Both the position numbers and the translations under genes were made by a program. The notes below the pieces were generated by a model. That model saw nothing but the letters and a program-made list of their open reading frames with translations, was not told the DNA's origin and did no database searches. Below, in pieces: positions 13,739-21,169 of a stretch of 32,336 bases of DNA. The DNA is from an archaeon GW2011_AR20 (GTDB taxonomy: Archaea > Nanobdellota > Nanobdellia > SCGC-AAA011-G17 > GW2011-AR20): the NCBI GenBank assembly GCA_000830315.1, contig CP010426.1, positions 668,497 through 700,832 on the forward strand, in the 5' to 3' direction. How positions within the stretch are numbered: position 1 is the stretch's first letter; each line of letters opens with the position of its first letter.

Positions 13739-15364
13739 ATGGTACAACAGCCGGTTCAGCCGATTTTCATTTTGCAAGAGGGAACTCAGAGAAGCACAGG
13801 CAGAGATGCCCAGAGGAATAACATAATGGCAGCGAAAGCTGTTGCAGAAACAGTTAGAACTACTTTAGGACCTAAAGGAATGGACAAGATGCTTGTAAGT
13901 TCTTTGGGAGATGTTGTTATTACGAACGACGGTGTTACAATACTGGAAGAAATGCAGATTGAACATCCTGCTGCTAAGATGCTCGTTGAAGTTGCAAAAA
14001 CTCAGGAAAATGAGGTTGGAGACGGAACAACAACAGCAGTTGTTTTAGCTGGTGAATTGTTAAAAAATGCTGAAAAATTAATCGATGATAATGTGCACCC
14101 AACTGTAATTGCCCGCGGTTATAGAATTGCGGCAGAAAAGGCCCGGGATTTATTAGAGAACATGGCTGAGCAGATTACTGAGAAAGATGAGGCATTGTTA
14201 AAAAACATAGCAATAACAGCAATGACAGGAAAAGGAGCAGAAGGAAGCAAGGAATTACTGGCTGAATTATGCGTTAAATCAGTAAAACAAATCCGAGATA
14301 ATGATGGAACAATTGATTTAGAAAATATAAAAATAGAGAAAAAAATCGGTGGGGGTGCAGAGAATTCTGAATTGGTGCAGGGGATTTTAATTGACAAGGA
14401 GAAAGTTCATTCAGCAATGCCAAGAATGATTAAAAATGCAAAAATAGCTTTATTAGATGCTGCTTTGGAAATAAAAAGTCCTGAAACAGATACAAAAATA
14501 CAAATAAGCACGCCAGACCAATTGCAGGCTTTCCTCGACCAGGAAGAAAAAATATTAAGAAACATGGTTGACAAGGTTATCAAGAGCAAGGCAAATGTGA
14601 TAATATGCCAAAAGGGAATTGATGATATTGCCCAGCATTACTTGGCCAAGGCAGGTGTTTATGCTGTCAGAAGAGTAAAAAAATCTGACATGGATAAACT
14701 AGCAAGGGCAACTAATGCAAAAATTGTAAGCAATTTAAATGATTTAAATGAGCAGGATTTAGGCTATTCTGGAATAGTTGAGGAACAAAAAATCGGGGAT
14801 GAAATGATGACTTTCGTCAAAGAATGCAAAAATCCGAAAGCAGTTACCTTACTTATACGAGGGGGAACAGAGCATGTCATAGCAGAATTAGAAAGGGCTG
14901 TTAAAGATTCCTTAGGAGATATTTCAGCTTCATTAAAAAACAAGAAAGTTGTTGCTGGTGCCGGCGCAGTTGAAATGGAACTAGCAAAAGAATTAAGAAA
15001 TTACGCAAACAAATTATCTGGAAAAGAGCAATTAGCTGTATTGGCGTTTGCGAATTCCCTTGAAATAATCCCAAGAACATTGGCGGAAAATGCAGGTTTA
15101 GATCCAGTTGATATGTTAACAGATTTAAAATCAAAACACGATGCAAATGAAGGGAAATGGTTTGGAATAGATGTTATGAAAGGAAAATTGTTTGATGCGT
15201 GGAAAGCCGGGGTTATTGAACCATTGAAGATTAAAACACAGGCTATTCAATCAGCTTCAGAAGTTTCCGAGTTAATATTAAGGATAGATGATGTAATTGC
15301 TGCTAGTGGAAGCAAGGATAATGTTCCGCAAATGCCTCCTGGCGGATATGGCGGGATGGAATAA
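13739..15364 (+). CDS. thsA: Thermosome subunit (group II chaperonin)
   Basis: 541 residues, full family length. Shows [13 protein letters not shown], the ATPase motif [15 protein letters not shown] (about residues 95-109), TAMTGKGAE, the catalytic-loop aspartate region near [34 protein letters not shown], and the tail GGYGGME. The cytosolic double ring folds proteins with ATP. Only one subunit gene is seen, so the ring may be homomeric unless another gene exists elsewhere. Preceded by the GGGGGTTA leader motif; promoter TATA at 13692-13700. Confidence 0.98.
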   Translation: MVQQPVQPIFILQEGTQRSTGRDAQRNNIMAAKAVAETVRTTLGPKGMDKMLVSSLGDVVITNDGVTILEEMQIEHPAAKMLVEVAKTQENEVGDGTTTAVVLAGELLKNAEKLIDDNVHPTVIARGYRIAAEKARDLLENMAEQITEKDEALLKNIAITAMTGKGAEGSKELLAELCVKSVKQIRDNDGTIDLENIKIEKKIGGGAENSELVQGILIDKEKVHSAMPRMIKNAKIALLDAALEIKSPETDTKIQISTPDQLQAFLDQEEKILRNMVDKVIKSKANVIICQKGIDDIAQHYLAKAGVYAVRRVKKSDMDKLARATNAKIVSNLNDLNEQDLGYSGIVEEQKIGDEMMTFVKECKNPKAVTLLIRGGTEHVIAELERAVKDSLGDISASLKNKKVVAGAGAVEMELAKELRNYANKLSGKEQLAVLAFANSLEIIPRTLAENAGLDPVDMLTDLKSKHDANEGKWFGIDVMKGKLFDAWKAGVIEPLKIKTQAIQSASEVSELILRIDDVIAASGSKDNVPQMPPGGYGGME

Positions 15365-15409
15365 GATTTTCTTATCATAAAATTATGGCTTTTAGCGTTC
15401 TTTTATTAA

Positions 15410-15844
15410 TCAGCTAATGACTATAGTAACCGCGCAAAAACAAGAATTCTACTGAAATATGCTATATCTTATGTAGATATAACCGCGCAAAAGAAAGATA
15501 AACAAGAAGAATTAAAAGTAATTAAAGTTATGGATGGTTGGGCTCATGCCGTTCAAGTTTTCGAAAAGGCAACTAAAGAAAAACCAAATTTACAGTTTTT
15601 TTTATTAGAATTAGATATTGTTAGAGAAAGGCTTAATATAACTGGTTACACAAGGGGTCAAGAGGAAAAAGCAATTTCTGATTATGCAATAGCTGAAAAG
15701 AGAAACCAAGGAAAGAAAGAATATGATGTCGTTCTCGTCGGAGTTGATGCTACAAATGATTTAAGAAAGGCGTATCCAAACTATTTTGCAGACACCAAGG
15801 AATTTTTAGATTATTTAAAGAAAATAATAAATAAGGTAGAATAA
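15410..15844 (+). pseudogene. N-terminally truncated remnant resembling the C-terminal end of RelA/SpoT-domain proteins
   Basis: A single frame is open from 15410 to the stop at 15842-15844, but the first ATG is at 15530, giving 104 residues. The segment FFLLELDIVRERLNITGYTR and then DVVLVGVDATNDLRKAYPNYFADT matches, from memory, the C-terminal part that follows the synthetase domain in long RelA/SpoT-domain proteins. The catalytic domain is missing: upstream of 15410 is a stop and then the thermosome end. There is no TATA box at the right distance from 15530. Coding-like sequence before the ATG (ILLKYAISYVDITAQKKD) supports truncation rather than a short gene. Confidence 0.45.
15427..15492. 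repeat. Pair of 13-nt direct repeats
   Basis: TAACCGCGCAAAA occurs at 15427-15439 and again at 15480-15492, spaced 53 nt. The core CCGCGC is GC-rich in an AT-rich surrounding. They lie between the thermosome stop and the truncated gene, in different reading phases of the open frame, so they are not a protein repeat. They may be recombination scars or protein-binding sites. Confidence 0.55.
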
Positions 15845-15930
15845 AAACTAAGCACTGAATGTGACAAAAATGAATAAGGCAACATTTATATATTAATTTT
15901 ATTACTTAATTTTAATAAAAAGGTGGTATG

Positions 15931-16254
15931 ATGGCTAAAGAAAAAAAAGAAAAAGCTCCTTCTGACTTATTAAGCTTGAATATTGAACTGCAAAAAAAGA
16001 ACATTGAGCTGTTGCAGGCAATGCATAATCTGACTGAGACTGTAAATAGCCTAACTCAGAGGATGGATAATTTAGTCAATGTTTTCGAGGAAGCTGCCAA
16101 AAACGTTGCGAATGTTGAAGAAAGCTCAAGGGTTGTTGAATTAGCTACAAAATTAGAAGAATTGCTTGAACAGAATAAATCACTGGCAAATGGCTTGCTC
16201 TTATTGGAAAGGTATGTAAGAAGCAAATCAATCGAGCCTGGCAGAAAATTATGA
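15931..16254 (+). CDS. Coiled-coil protein, first of a pair
   Basis: 107 residues from ATG 15931 (ATG 15928 is one codon earlier); AAGGTGG at 15921-15927 is the ribosome binding site and CATTTATATATT (about 15884-15895) the TATA box. Nearly the whole protein after the Lys-rich start is heptad-like (LNIELQKKNIELLQAMHNLTE, MDNLVNVFEEAAKNV, LEELLEQNKSLANGLLLLERY), so a coiled-coil rod is expected. The stop overlaps the next ATG (ATGA). No family recognised. Confidence 0.72.
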   Translation: MAKEKKEKAPSDLLSLNIELQKKNIELLQAMHNLTETVNSLTQRMDNLVNVFEEAAKNVANVEESSRVVELATKLEELLEQNKSLANGLLLLERYVRSKSIEPGRKL

Positions 16255-16565
16255 AAAAAATAAAGTTCATTGTTGATAAGTTCAAGGAGCGGGACAGAAA
16301 GCAACTTGATTTTATTAAGAAAATCATTAGATATAAACCAAGCAAAAAAGATGAAAATGTTTTGTTCTTGAGAAAATTTACTTTGGCAATATTACAGCAG
16401 TATAATAAGGAATTAAAATTCAGCAAAGGGAAAAATATTCAGAATTTAGAGCATGAATTGCCCCAAGTACCTAATAAATTAAGATTTGATTTAAAAGTTT
16501 CGCAAGCACCATCTCCAATAAATTTGAATGTTAATTTGGAACCATTAAAGAGATTAGAAATTTAA
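16251..16565 (+). CDS. Unknown basic protein, second of a pair
   Basis: 104 residues, coupled to the coiled-coil gene by a 4-nt overlap. N-terminal half is basic and helical (KFKERDRKQLDFIKKIIRYK, FLRKFTLAILQQYNKEL); the C-terminal half is Pro-containing and extended (LPQVPNKLRFD, SQAPSPINLNVNLEPLKRL), perhaps a flexible binding tail. No motif recognised. Its stop meets the stop of the convergent zinc-ribbon gene (4-nt overlap). The overlap suggests a complex with the coiled-coil partner. Confidence 0.68.
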   Translation: MKKIKFIVDKFKERDRKQLDFIKKIIRYKPSKKDENVLFLRKFTLAILQQYNKELKFSKGKNIQNLEHELPQVPNKLRFDLKVSQAPSPINLNVNLEPLKRLEI

Positions 16566-16879
16566 TCTGTTTCAACTTTTTCATATGAAATTGAGATTAT
16601 ATCTTTACAACTAGGACATCTTAATTCTAAATCTGTCGAAAAATAATGGACCCTTTGGTAAAATAATTTTTTCTTGTATTTATTATCACATTTGCCACAT
16701 TCAATTTCTGCTATGATAGAACTGCTAAAAGGAAAATAAGAATGCCTAATTTTAACCTTAGAATTTTTAAGATACCCTTCTCCAAAAGTTATGTCATCAA
16801 TACTATTTTCTAATGTTCCTCCAGATGAATTTTTTAAAAATTCTGGTAATTCTCTTGTTCCAATTGCATCTATTTGCAT
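16562..16879 (-). CDS. Unknown protein with C-x2-C zinc ribbon
   Basis: 105 residues from ATG 16879, chosen because the TATA box (TTTTATATATTT, about 16897-16908) places transcription start near 16877-16880; ATG 16891 would add four residues. Two Cys-x2-Cys knuckles (ECGKCDNKY near 65-72 and LRCPSCKDI near 90-96) suggest a zinc ribbon in the second half; the first half is beta-like (ITFGEGYLKNSKVKIRHSYF). Nucleic-acid or protein binding is possible. Family not recognised. Convergent with the 16251 gene. Confidence 0.65.
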   Translation of the reverse strand: MQIDAIGTRELPEFLKNSSGGTLENSIDDITFGEGYLKNSKVKIRHSYFPFSSSIIAEIECGKCDNKYKKKLFYQRVHYFSTDLELRCPSCKDIISISYEKVETD

Positions 16880-16913
16880 AATATAACTCATTAAGAAATA
16901 TATAAAAACTTAA

Positions 16914-17897
16914 CTATACCCGGGTAATATTAACTTGTTCCACCCTCCAATTGGGATTTATATCAATATCCTGTAATTTTAAATTATCATAATATTTTTT
17001 ATTTGATTTGTACTGCAAAATTCCTGCATATGCTATCATTGCAGCCTGATCTCCAGAATATTTTACAGGAACAAAATAAAGTTTAGCTTTTCTTTCCCTG
17101 CACATTATATTCAGCATCTCAATTAATCTTTTGTTTGCAGCAACCCCGCCGATAAGCAAGGCTTCTTTTTTATTCACATGTGCCATCGCCCTCTCAGTAA
17201 CTTCTGTCAGCATTGAAAAATAAGTTTCCTGCAAACTGTAGCATAAATCCTCTTTTGAGCAACCTTTTTTAGATAAGTCAATTGCTTTGGTTAATATGCC
17301 TGAAAAACTTAAATCCATTCCCTTGACAACATATCCCAAATCAATATACTTTCCTTTTTTAGCTAATTCCTCTATTTTAGAACCTGCAGGAAATCCTAAG
17401 CCAATTATTCTGCCAAATTTGTCCAATGCATTTCCTATTCCTGTATCTAATGTTTCCCCAAAAATTCTGTAATTTCCTGATTCAAATGCAATTATTTGCG
17501 TGTTTGCCCCTGTTGCCAGAATAAAAACAGGATCTTTTGCTTTTGAGAATAGTTTTCCTATCTCCAAATGCGCAACCAAATGATTTACTGGAATTAATGG
17601 CGCATTTAATTTAGAAGCAATTTCTTTAGCAAATCTCATTCCCTCCAAGAGACACGGTGCCAAACCAGGACCAGAAGATAAAGCAATTACACCAACATTT
17701 TTTAAATCAAATTCTTTATTTAATTTTTCTAATAACAACGGGAATATTTTTTTATGGTGCAGTGCCGCATCCGAAGGAATTATTCCTCCGTCTTCTCTTG
17801 TGTACATATCTCTATTTTCAAAGATTATCCTACCTTTATCATCGACGATTGACAAACTAGCTGTATGAGCGGTTGTCTCTATACCTAGGCATATCAT
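16914..17897 (-). CDS. kae1: Kae1, tRNA threonylcarbamoyladenosine transferase of KEOPS
   Basis: 327 residues from ATG 17897 (TATA ACATTTAAAAAATT, about 17909-17922). ASKHA fold signatures: LGIETTAHTASLSI, SSGPGLAPCL, the metal-binding NHLVAH (His106 and His110), DTGIGNALDKFGRIIG, GGVAANKRL and YSGDQAAMIAYAG with the third ligand Asp. Kae1 makes t6A37 in ANN-decoding tRNAs with Bud32, Cgi121 and Pcc1. Bud32 is not fused to it, unlike in some archaea, and no other KEOPS gene is nearby. Confidence 0.97.
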   Translation of the reverse strand: MICLGIETTAHTASLSIVDDKGRIIFENRDMYTREDGGIIPSDAALHHKKIFPLLLEKLNKEFDLKNVGVIALSSGPGLAPCLLEGMRFAKEIASKLNAPLIPVNHLVAHLEIGKLFSKAKDPVFILATGANTQIIAFESGNYRIFGETLDTGIGNALDKFGRIIGLGFPAGSKIEELAKKGKYIDLGYVVKGMDLSFSGILTKAIDLSKKGCSKEDLCYSLQETYFSMLTEVTERAMAHVNKKEALLIGGVAANKRLIEMLNIMCRERKAKLYFVPVKYSGDQAAMIAYAGILQYKSNKKYYDNLKLQDIDINPNWRVEQVNITRV

Positions 17898-17939
17898 ATT
17901 AAGCATAATTTTTTAAATGTTTAAAAATACTTCTAATTG

Positions 17940-18428
17940 ATGGAAAAACAATATGAGGAAAAATTACTTAATTATATTAAAGAAAATAAAATCAAAGCCG
18001 AGCAGATATTTTTTGAGGAGTTGGTTGATCACAAGGAAAATGTCCTTGAGACAATTAAAGAAAAGGATATTAATTTTAATGATATTGTTAAAACAGTCGT
18101 ATTTATAGATTTGAATAAAGAATCAGAATATGGAAATGCTGTAATCGGGATAGTTTCTGCAAATTCCCGCGTTAATAAGGATAAATTAAGAAGTGTTAGT
18201 AAGTCAAAGATTAAAATTGCTTCAGCCGAACAGGTTTTAATTTTAACAGGTTATCCTGCCGGCGGTGTTCCTCCCTTTGGGTTTAAAGCTAGATTTTACA
18301 TGGATAAAAATTTGAAAAATAAAAATGAGGTTTATGCTGGCGGCGGAAGCACTAGAACTTTAATTAAAACAACAATTAAGGAAATTCTTAAAACAAATAA
18401 AGCTGAGATTGTTAACATTTCAGAGTAG
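17940..18428 (+). CDS. YbaK/ProX-type aminoacyl-tRNA editing domain protein
   Basis: 162 residues from ATG 17940 (TTG one codon earlier). The second half holds the editing-domain core: VVFIDLNKESEYGNAVIGIV, the AEQVLILTGYPAGGVPPFG motif (about residues 95-115) and YAGGGSTRTLIKT. Such domains deacylate mischarged Cys- or Ala-tRNAPro in trans. TATA box GTTTAAAAATAC (about 17919-17930) overlaps the Kae1 divergent region. Its TAG stop (18426-18428) lies inside the upstream element of the next gene. Confidence 0.88.
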   Translation: MEKQYEEKLLNYIKENKIKAEQIFFEELVDHKENVLETIKEKDINFNDIVKTVVFIDLNKESEYGNAVIGIVSANSRVNKDKLRSVSKSKIKIASAEQVLILTGYPAGGVPPFGFKARFYMDKNLKNKNEVYAGGGSTRTLIKTTIKEILKTNKAEIVNISE

Positions 18429-18442
18429 TTACAAATAGAAAG
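18425..18442 (+). repeat. Shared promoter-upstream element, copy 1
   Basis: GTAGTTACAAATAGAAAG, followed at once by the TATA box GATTTAAAAA of the 18482 gene. A nearly identical copy (one extra A) at 20145-20163 also leads directly into a TATA box (TTTTATAAAG). The first bases include the stop codon of the YbaK-type gene. The position suggests an upstream activator site or extended BRE shared by the two genes. Confidence 0.55.
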
Positions 18443-18472
18443 ATTTAAAAACCATTATTTCTATATCGTCTT

Positions 18473-18479
18473 GGGGTTA
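18473..18479 (+). promoter_or_regulatory. GGGGTTA 5' leader motif (HExxH membrane protein)
   Basis: GGGGTTA ends 2 nt before the ATG at 18482. Its first G is about 26 nt from the TATA centre (18447), so it should be the 5' end of the transcript. Same spacing at EF-1A and the lipoprotein gene. Confidence 0.55.
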
Positions 18480-18481
18480 AA

Positions 18482-18751
18482 ATGAAGCTTCCAAAATTTA
18501 CAATATTGTTTTTAGCATTATTCGGAGCAATATTCTTAGGAACAATAATACATGAAGGTGTTCATTTAGTTCAGGCAGAAGAAGTTTATTCAATGTGTTA
18601 TGATATTGGACAGAAAAGCTTTATGCATGTTGAGGGTGACTTGGGAAACAAGCAAACAGCTGCTTTGGAGATTCCAGCTTATATTATTTCAATACTGACA
18701 GTTTTGGTGTTAATTATTTGTATTATAATAGATTTTAAATTTAAAGATTAA
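18482..18751 (+). CDS. Mini membrane protein with HExxH motif
   Basis: 89 residues with two membrane helices (about 6-23 and 65-84). The first runs directly into HEGVH (residues 24-28), a perfect HExxH zincin motif, followed by LVQAEE. The second begins after ALEIPAY with a Glu near the membrane boundary. The loop of about 35 residues contains Cys39. The topology is like a minimal membrane metalloprotease, but no third ligand is assured and the protein is far shorter than M48/M50 or abortive-infection (CPBP) proteases. Promoter element at 18425 and GGGGTTA leader precede it; aEF1A follows with its own promoter. Confidence 0.68.
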   Translation: MKLPKFTILFLALFGAIFLGTIIHEGVHLVQAEEVYSMCYDIGQKSFMHVEGDLGNKQTAALEIPAYIISILTVLVLIICIIIDFKFKD

Positions 18752-18791
18752 AAATAAAAAACTTTATAAACCATTAAAAATGCAAACAATC

Positions 18792-18798
18792 GGGGTTA
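18792..18798 (+). promoter_or_regulatory. GGGGTTA 5' leader motif (EF-1A)
   Basis: GGGGTTA begins about 26 nt after the centre of the TATA box CTTTATAAAC (18762-18771), hence at the predicted transcription start. It is about 40 nt upstream of the ATG and a separate AAGGAG site (18821-18826) serves as ribosome binding site, so here the motif cannot be a Shine-Dalgarno sequence. Confidence 0.55.
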
Positions 18799-18837
18799 TA
18801 AATTATATTCATAAATTAAAAGGAGAATAAATCAAAA

Positions 18838-20124
18838 ATGGCAAAAGCAAAACCACACTTAAATTTAATATTCGTAGGTCATGTAGACCATGGAAAGAGT
18901 ACTACAGTTGGTAGACTTTTATATGATTCTGGGGTTATAGATGAGCAAACATTGAGAAAATTGAAGGAGAAGGCCCAGGAATTAGGAAAAGCGGGTTTTG
19001 AATTTGCATTTGTTATGGATCAGTTAAAAGAAGAAAGAGAAAGAGGGGTTACAATTGATTTAGCTCATAAGAAATTCTCAACTGCAAAATATGATTTCAC
19101 AATAATAGATGCTCCTGGGCATAAAGACTTTATTAAAAATATGATTACAGGTGCTTCACAGGCAGATTGCGGCGTTTTGGTTGTTGCAGCTTCTGACGGA
19201 GTAATGGCGCAGACTAAAGAGCATATTTGGTTGTGTAAAACTTTGGGAGTGGGACAATTGGCAGTTGCAGTAAACAAGATGGATATGGTTAATTACGATG
19301 AAAAAAAGTTTAATGAAGTTAAAGAAGATGTAAACAAAGTATTAAAAATGGTCGGATATAAGCCAGACCAAACAACTTTTATCCCACTAAGTTCGTTAAA
19401 GGGAGAAAATATTACAAAGAAATCTGAGCAAATGTCATGGTATAATGGTCCGAGTTTAATTGAATTATTAGATTTATTTAAAGAACCTGAAAAGCCAACT
19501 AATTTGCCTTTAAGATTGCCGTTGCAAGATGTTTATAACATCACAGGAATAGGAACAGTTCCAGTCGGCAGGGTTGAAACAGGGATAATGAAGGTTAATG
19601 ATAAAGTAATTGTAGTGCCGGCAAGAGAAGGTAAAGGGGTTACTGGTGAAGTAAAAAGTATTGAGATGCACCATGAGCAATTGCAGCAAGCAGAGCCGGG
19701 AGATAATATAGGATTTAGCATAAGGGGGGTTCAAAAGAAAGATATTGCAAGGGGAGATGTTTTAGGGCATATTGATAGTCCTCCAACTGTTGTTACAGAA
19801 TTCACTGCACAAATAGTTGTATTAAATCATCCAACTGTTATTACTGTCGGTTATACACCAGTATTCCATATTCATACAGCGCAGGTTGCATGCCAATTTA
19901 CAGAACTAGTCAAGAAATTAGATCCTGCTACAGGGCAGACTTTGCAGGAAAAACCGGATATGCTGAAGAATGGTGATGCGGCTATTGTGAAAGTAAAACC
20001 AGCCAAGCCGTTGGTTATTGAAAAGCAATCTGATATTCCGCACATGGCAAGATTCGCAATAAGAGATGCAGGAAATACAGTGGCAGCTGGAATGTGCATT
20101 GATTACGTGAAGAAACAACTTTGA
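18838..20124 (+). CDS. tuf: Translation elongation factor aEF1A
   Basis: 428 residues. G1 GHVDHGKST (14-22), effector region with [12 protein letters not shown]3 DAPGHKDF, G4 NKMD, and EF-1A domains II/III with [13 protein letters not shown] and the C-terminus DYVKKQL. It delivers aminoacyl-tRNA to the ribosome with GTP. AAGGAG lies 12 nt before ATG. Its promoter core AAACTTTATAAACCATT is identical over 17 nt to that of uS10 (20642-20658). EF-1A followed by uS10 is the common archaeal order; here one unknown gene lies between them. Confidence 0.98.
   Translation: MAKAKPHLNLIFVGHVDHGKSTTVGRLLYDSGVIDEQTLRKLKEKAQELGKAGFEFAFVMDQLKEERERGVTIDLAHKKFSTAKYDFTIIDAPGHKDFIKNMITGASQADCGVLVVAASDGVMAQTKEHIWLCKTLGVGQLAVAVNKMDMVNYDEKKFNEVKEDVNKVLKMVGYKPDQTTFIPLSSLKGENITKKSEQMSWYNGPSLIELLDLFKEPEKPTNLPLRLPLQDVYNITGIGTVPVGRVETGIMKVNDKVIVVPAREGKGVTGEVKSIEMHHEQLQQAEPGDNIGFSIRGVQKKDIARGDVLGHIDSPPTVVTEFTAQIVVLNHPTVITVGYTPVFHIHTAQVACQFTELVKKLDPATGQTLQEKPDMLKNGDAAIVKVKPAKPLVIEKQSDIPHMARFAIRDAGNTVAAGMCIDYVKKQL
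20102..20115 (+). repeat. 14-nt repeat, EF-1A 3' end (copy 1)
   Basis: ATTACGTGAAGAAA, part of the codons for the EF-1A C-terminus (DYVKK). The identical 14 nt recur at 20596-20609, just before uS10, flanking the unknown gene at 20209. Confidence 0.6.
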
Positions 20125-20144
20125 TTCTTTTTATTCTTTTTATA

Positions 20145-20163
20145 GTAGTTACAAAATAGAAAG
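20145..20163 (+). repeat. Shared promoter-upstream element, copy 2
   Basis: GTAGTTACAAAATAGAAAG, differing from 18425-18442 by one inserted A; followed directly by TATA box TTTTATAAAG of the 20209 gene. Confidence 0.55.
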
Positions 20164-20208
20164 TTTTATAAAGTGCCTTTCTTAATAATCTTAAGAGTAA
20201 GTTAAAAA

Positions 20209-20565
20209 ATGAACAAGATTCAGAAAATAGAACTTGAAAATCTAATTAAAGGTTTTTTCAAGGAACATGAAGATCAAGTTTTTCAATTAGAGCGTAATGC
20301 TGATAAGCTTGGTTACAAAACATATAGTCTACCTCTAATGTCTTTAAATGAACTCGAACTTTCTGGTATGAAAATTTGTGCTATTGAAAAGGAGGTAGAA
20401 CTTCCATTAGATAGAAAATTTAATATTTTTAACAAAATAGTTTTGAGATACCACCTTTATGCTGGTGGGGGCGGACATTTTAAAAAAGCTCGTTTTCCAT
20501 TATTTATGGATTACTCCGATGTAAAAAAACAACTCCAATCTTATCTAAATTTATTTCTTAATTGA
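20209..20565 (+). CDS. Unknown 118-residue protein inserted between EF-1A and uS10
   Basis: Starts with a charged helix (KIQKIELENLIKGFFKEHEDQ), then a mixed region with GYKTYSLPLMSLNELELSGMKICAIEKEVELPL, a YHLYAGGGGHFKKARFPLF segment rich in Gly/aromatics, and a C-terminal helix. No family recognised. TATA TTTTATAAAG (20164-20173), preceded by the element shared with the 18482 gene. Flanked by a duplicated piece of the EF-1A 3' end, which suggests a later insertion. Confidence 0.7.
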   Translation: MNKIQKIELENLIKGFFKEHEDQVFQLERNADKLGYKTYSLPLMSLNELELSGMKICAIEKEVELPLDRKFNIFNKIVLRYHLYAGGGGHFKKARFPLFMDYSDVKKQLQSYLNLFLN

Positions 20566-20595
20566 ATTTTTAGGTAATCAATACATCACATTATA

Positions 20596-20609
20596 ATTAC
20601 GTGAAGAAA
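20596..20609 (+). repeat. 14-nt repeat, EF-1A 3' end (copy 2)
   Basis: ATTACGTGAAGAAA; read in the EF-1A phase with flanks it gives NYVKKSMQ then TAA, a plausible relic of the original EF-1A terminus. It lies in the 109-nt gap before uS10. Confidence 0.55.
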
Positions 20610-20674
20610 TCGATGCAGTAAATTTTTCTTTTTTATTTAACAAACTTTATAAACCATTGATTTTCTAAAAGACT

Positions 20675-20983
20675 ATGCCAAAAACAAGAATAAGTTTAGC
20701 AACAAATAATATAGATGATTTGAATGAAATAACTAAAAGTATAGTAGACATTGCTGAAAAAACCAAGACAAAATTATACGGGCCAATTCCATTACCGACG
20801 AAAAGATTAAAGATAACCACAAGGCAGAGCCCAGATGGCGAGGGAAAAGCCAGTTTTGACAGATTTGAAATGAGGATTCATAAAAGGCTTATCGATATAG
20901 ATGCTAATGAAAGGGCATTAAGATTAATAATGAGGGTTCCTATCCCGGAAAGCATACAGATTTCTATTGGCGTAATTGAATAA
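20675..20983 (+). CDS. rps10: Small ribosomal subunit protein uS10
   Basis: 102 residues: [26 protein letters not shown] at the N-terminus, [22 protein letters not shown], the conserved [31 protein letters not shown]. Leaderless or nearly so: TATA ACTTTATAAACC at 20644-20655, 20 nt before ATG. In archaea it is commonly co-located with aEF1A. Confidence 0.98.
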   Translation: MPKTRISLATNNIDDLNEITKSIVDIAEKTKTKLYGPIPLPTKRLKITTRQSPDGEGKASFDRFEMRIHKRLIDIDANERALRLIMRVPIPESIQISIGVIE

Positions 20984-21018
20984 ATTTATATATTGTTAAA
21001 AAGTTTTTATTTCTTAAA

Positions 21019-21129
21019 GCCGAGGTGGCACAACCTGGTACTGCGCAAGATTTCATAATGCGAACCTGGAAACTAGGTTAGAGAGCTTGTGCCCGCAAGG
21101 GCTTGAGGGTTCAAATCCCTCCTTCGGCG
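21019..21129 (+). tRNA. Class II tRNA, probably tRNA-Ser, with ~27-nt intron; anticodon unresolved (TGA favoured)
   Basis: Acceptor GCCGAGG/CTTCGGC (21019-21025, 21122-21128), discriminator G73 (21129), D-arm with TGGTA, long variable arm GCCC-GCAA-GGGC (about 21091-21102), T-arm GAGGG-TTCAAAT-CCCTC. The GCCGAGGTGGC start, class II arm and G73 point to Ser. The anticodon region is 44 nt instead of 17. Taking stem CAAGA/GCTTG (one A-G mismatch), removal of 27 nt (21054-21080) gives loop TTTGAGA, anticodon TGA. Alternatively the canonical Ser loop CTGGAAA (anticodon GGA) is present at 21066-21072 and GCAAG/CTTGT would frame it perfectly, but that would need two introns. TATA box AATTTATATATT at 20983-20994. 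Confidence 0.8.
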
Positions 21130-21169
21130 TATCAAAATATTTATAAATAGTTAATCAAACTTTTATGCT

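Noticed and set aside
14119-15146. Antisense open frames within the thermosome gene
   Set aside because: Repetitive hydrophobic translations typical of the complement of a coding sequence; no start signals.
19065-20118. Antisense open frames within the EF-1A gene
   Set aside because: Shadows of a highly conserved coding gene, with no promoter or ribosome binding site.
21046-21062. TCA or CAT anticodon readings (selenocysteine or Met) in the class II tRNA
   Set aside because: Acceptor and D-arm lengths do not fit tRNA-Sec, and the long variable arm excludes tRNA-Met. Neither reading gives a paired anticodon stem.
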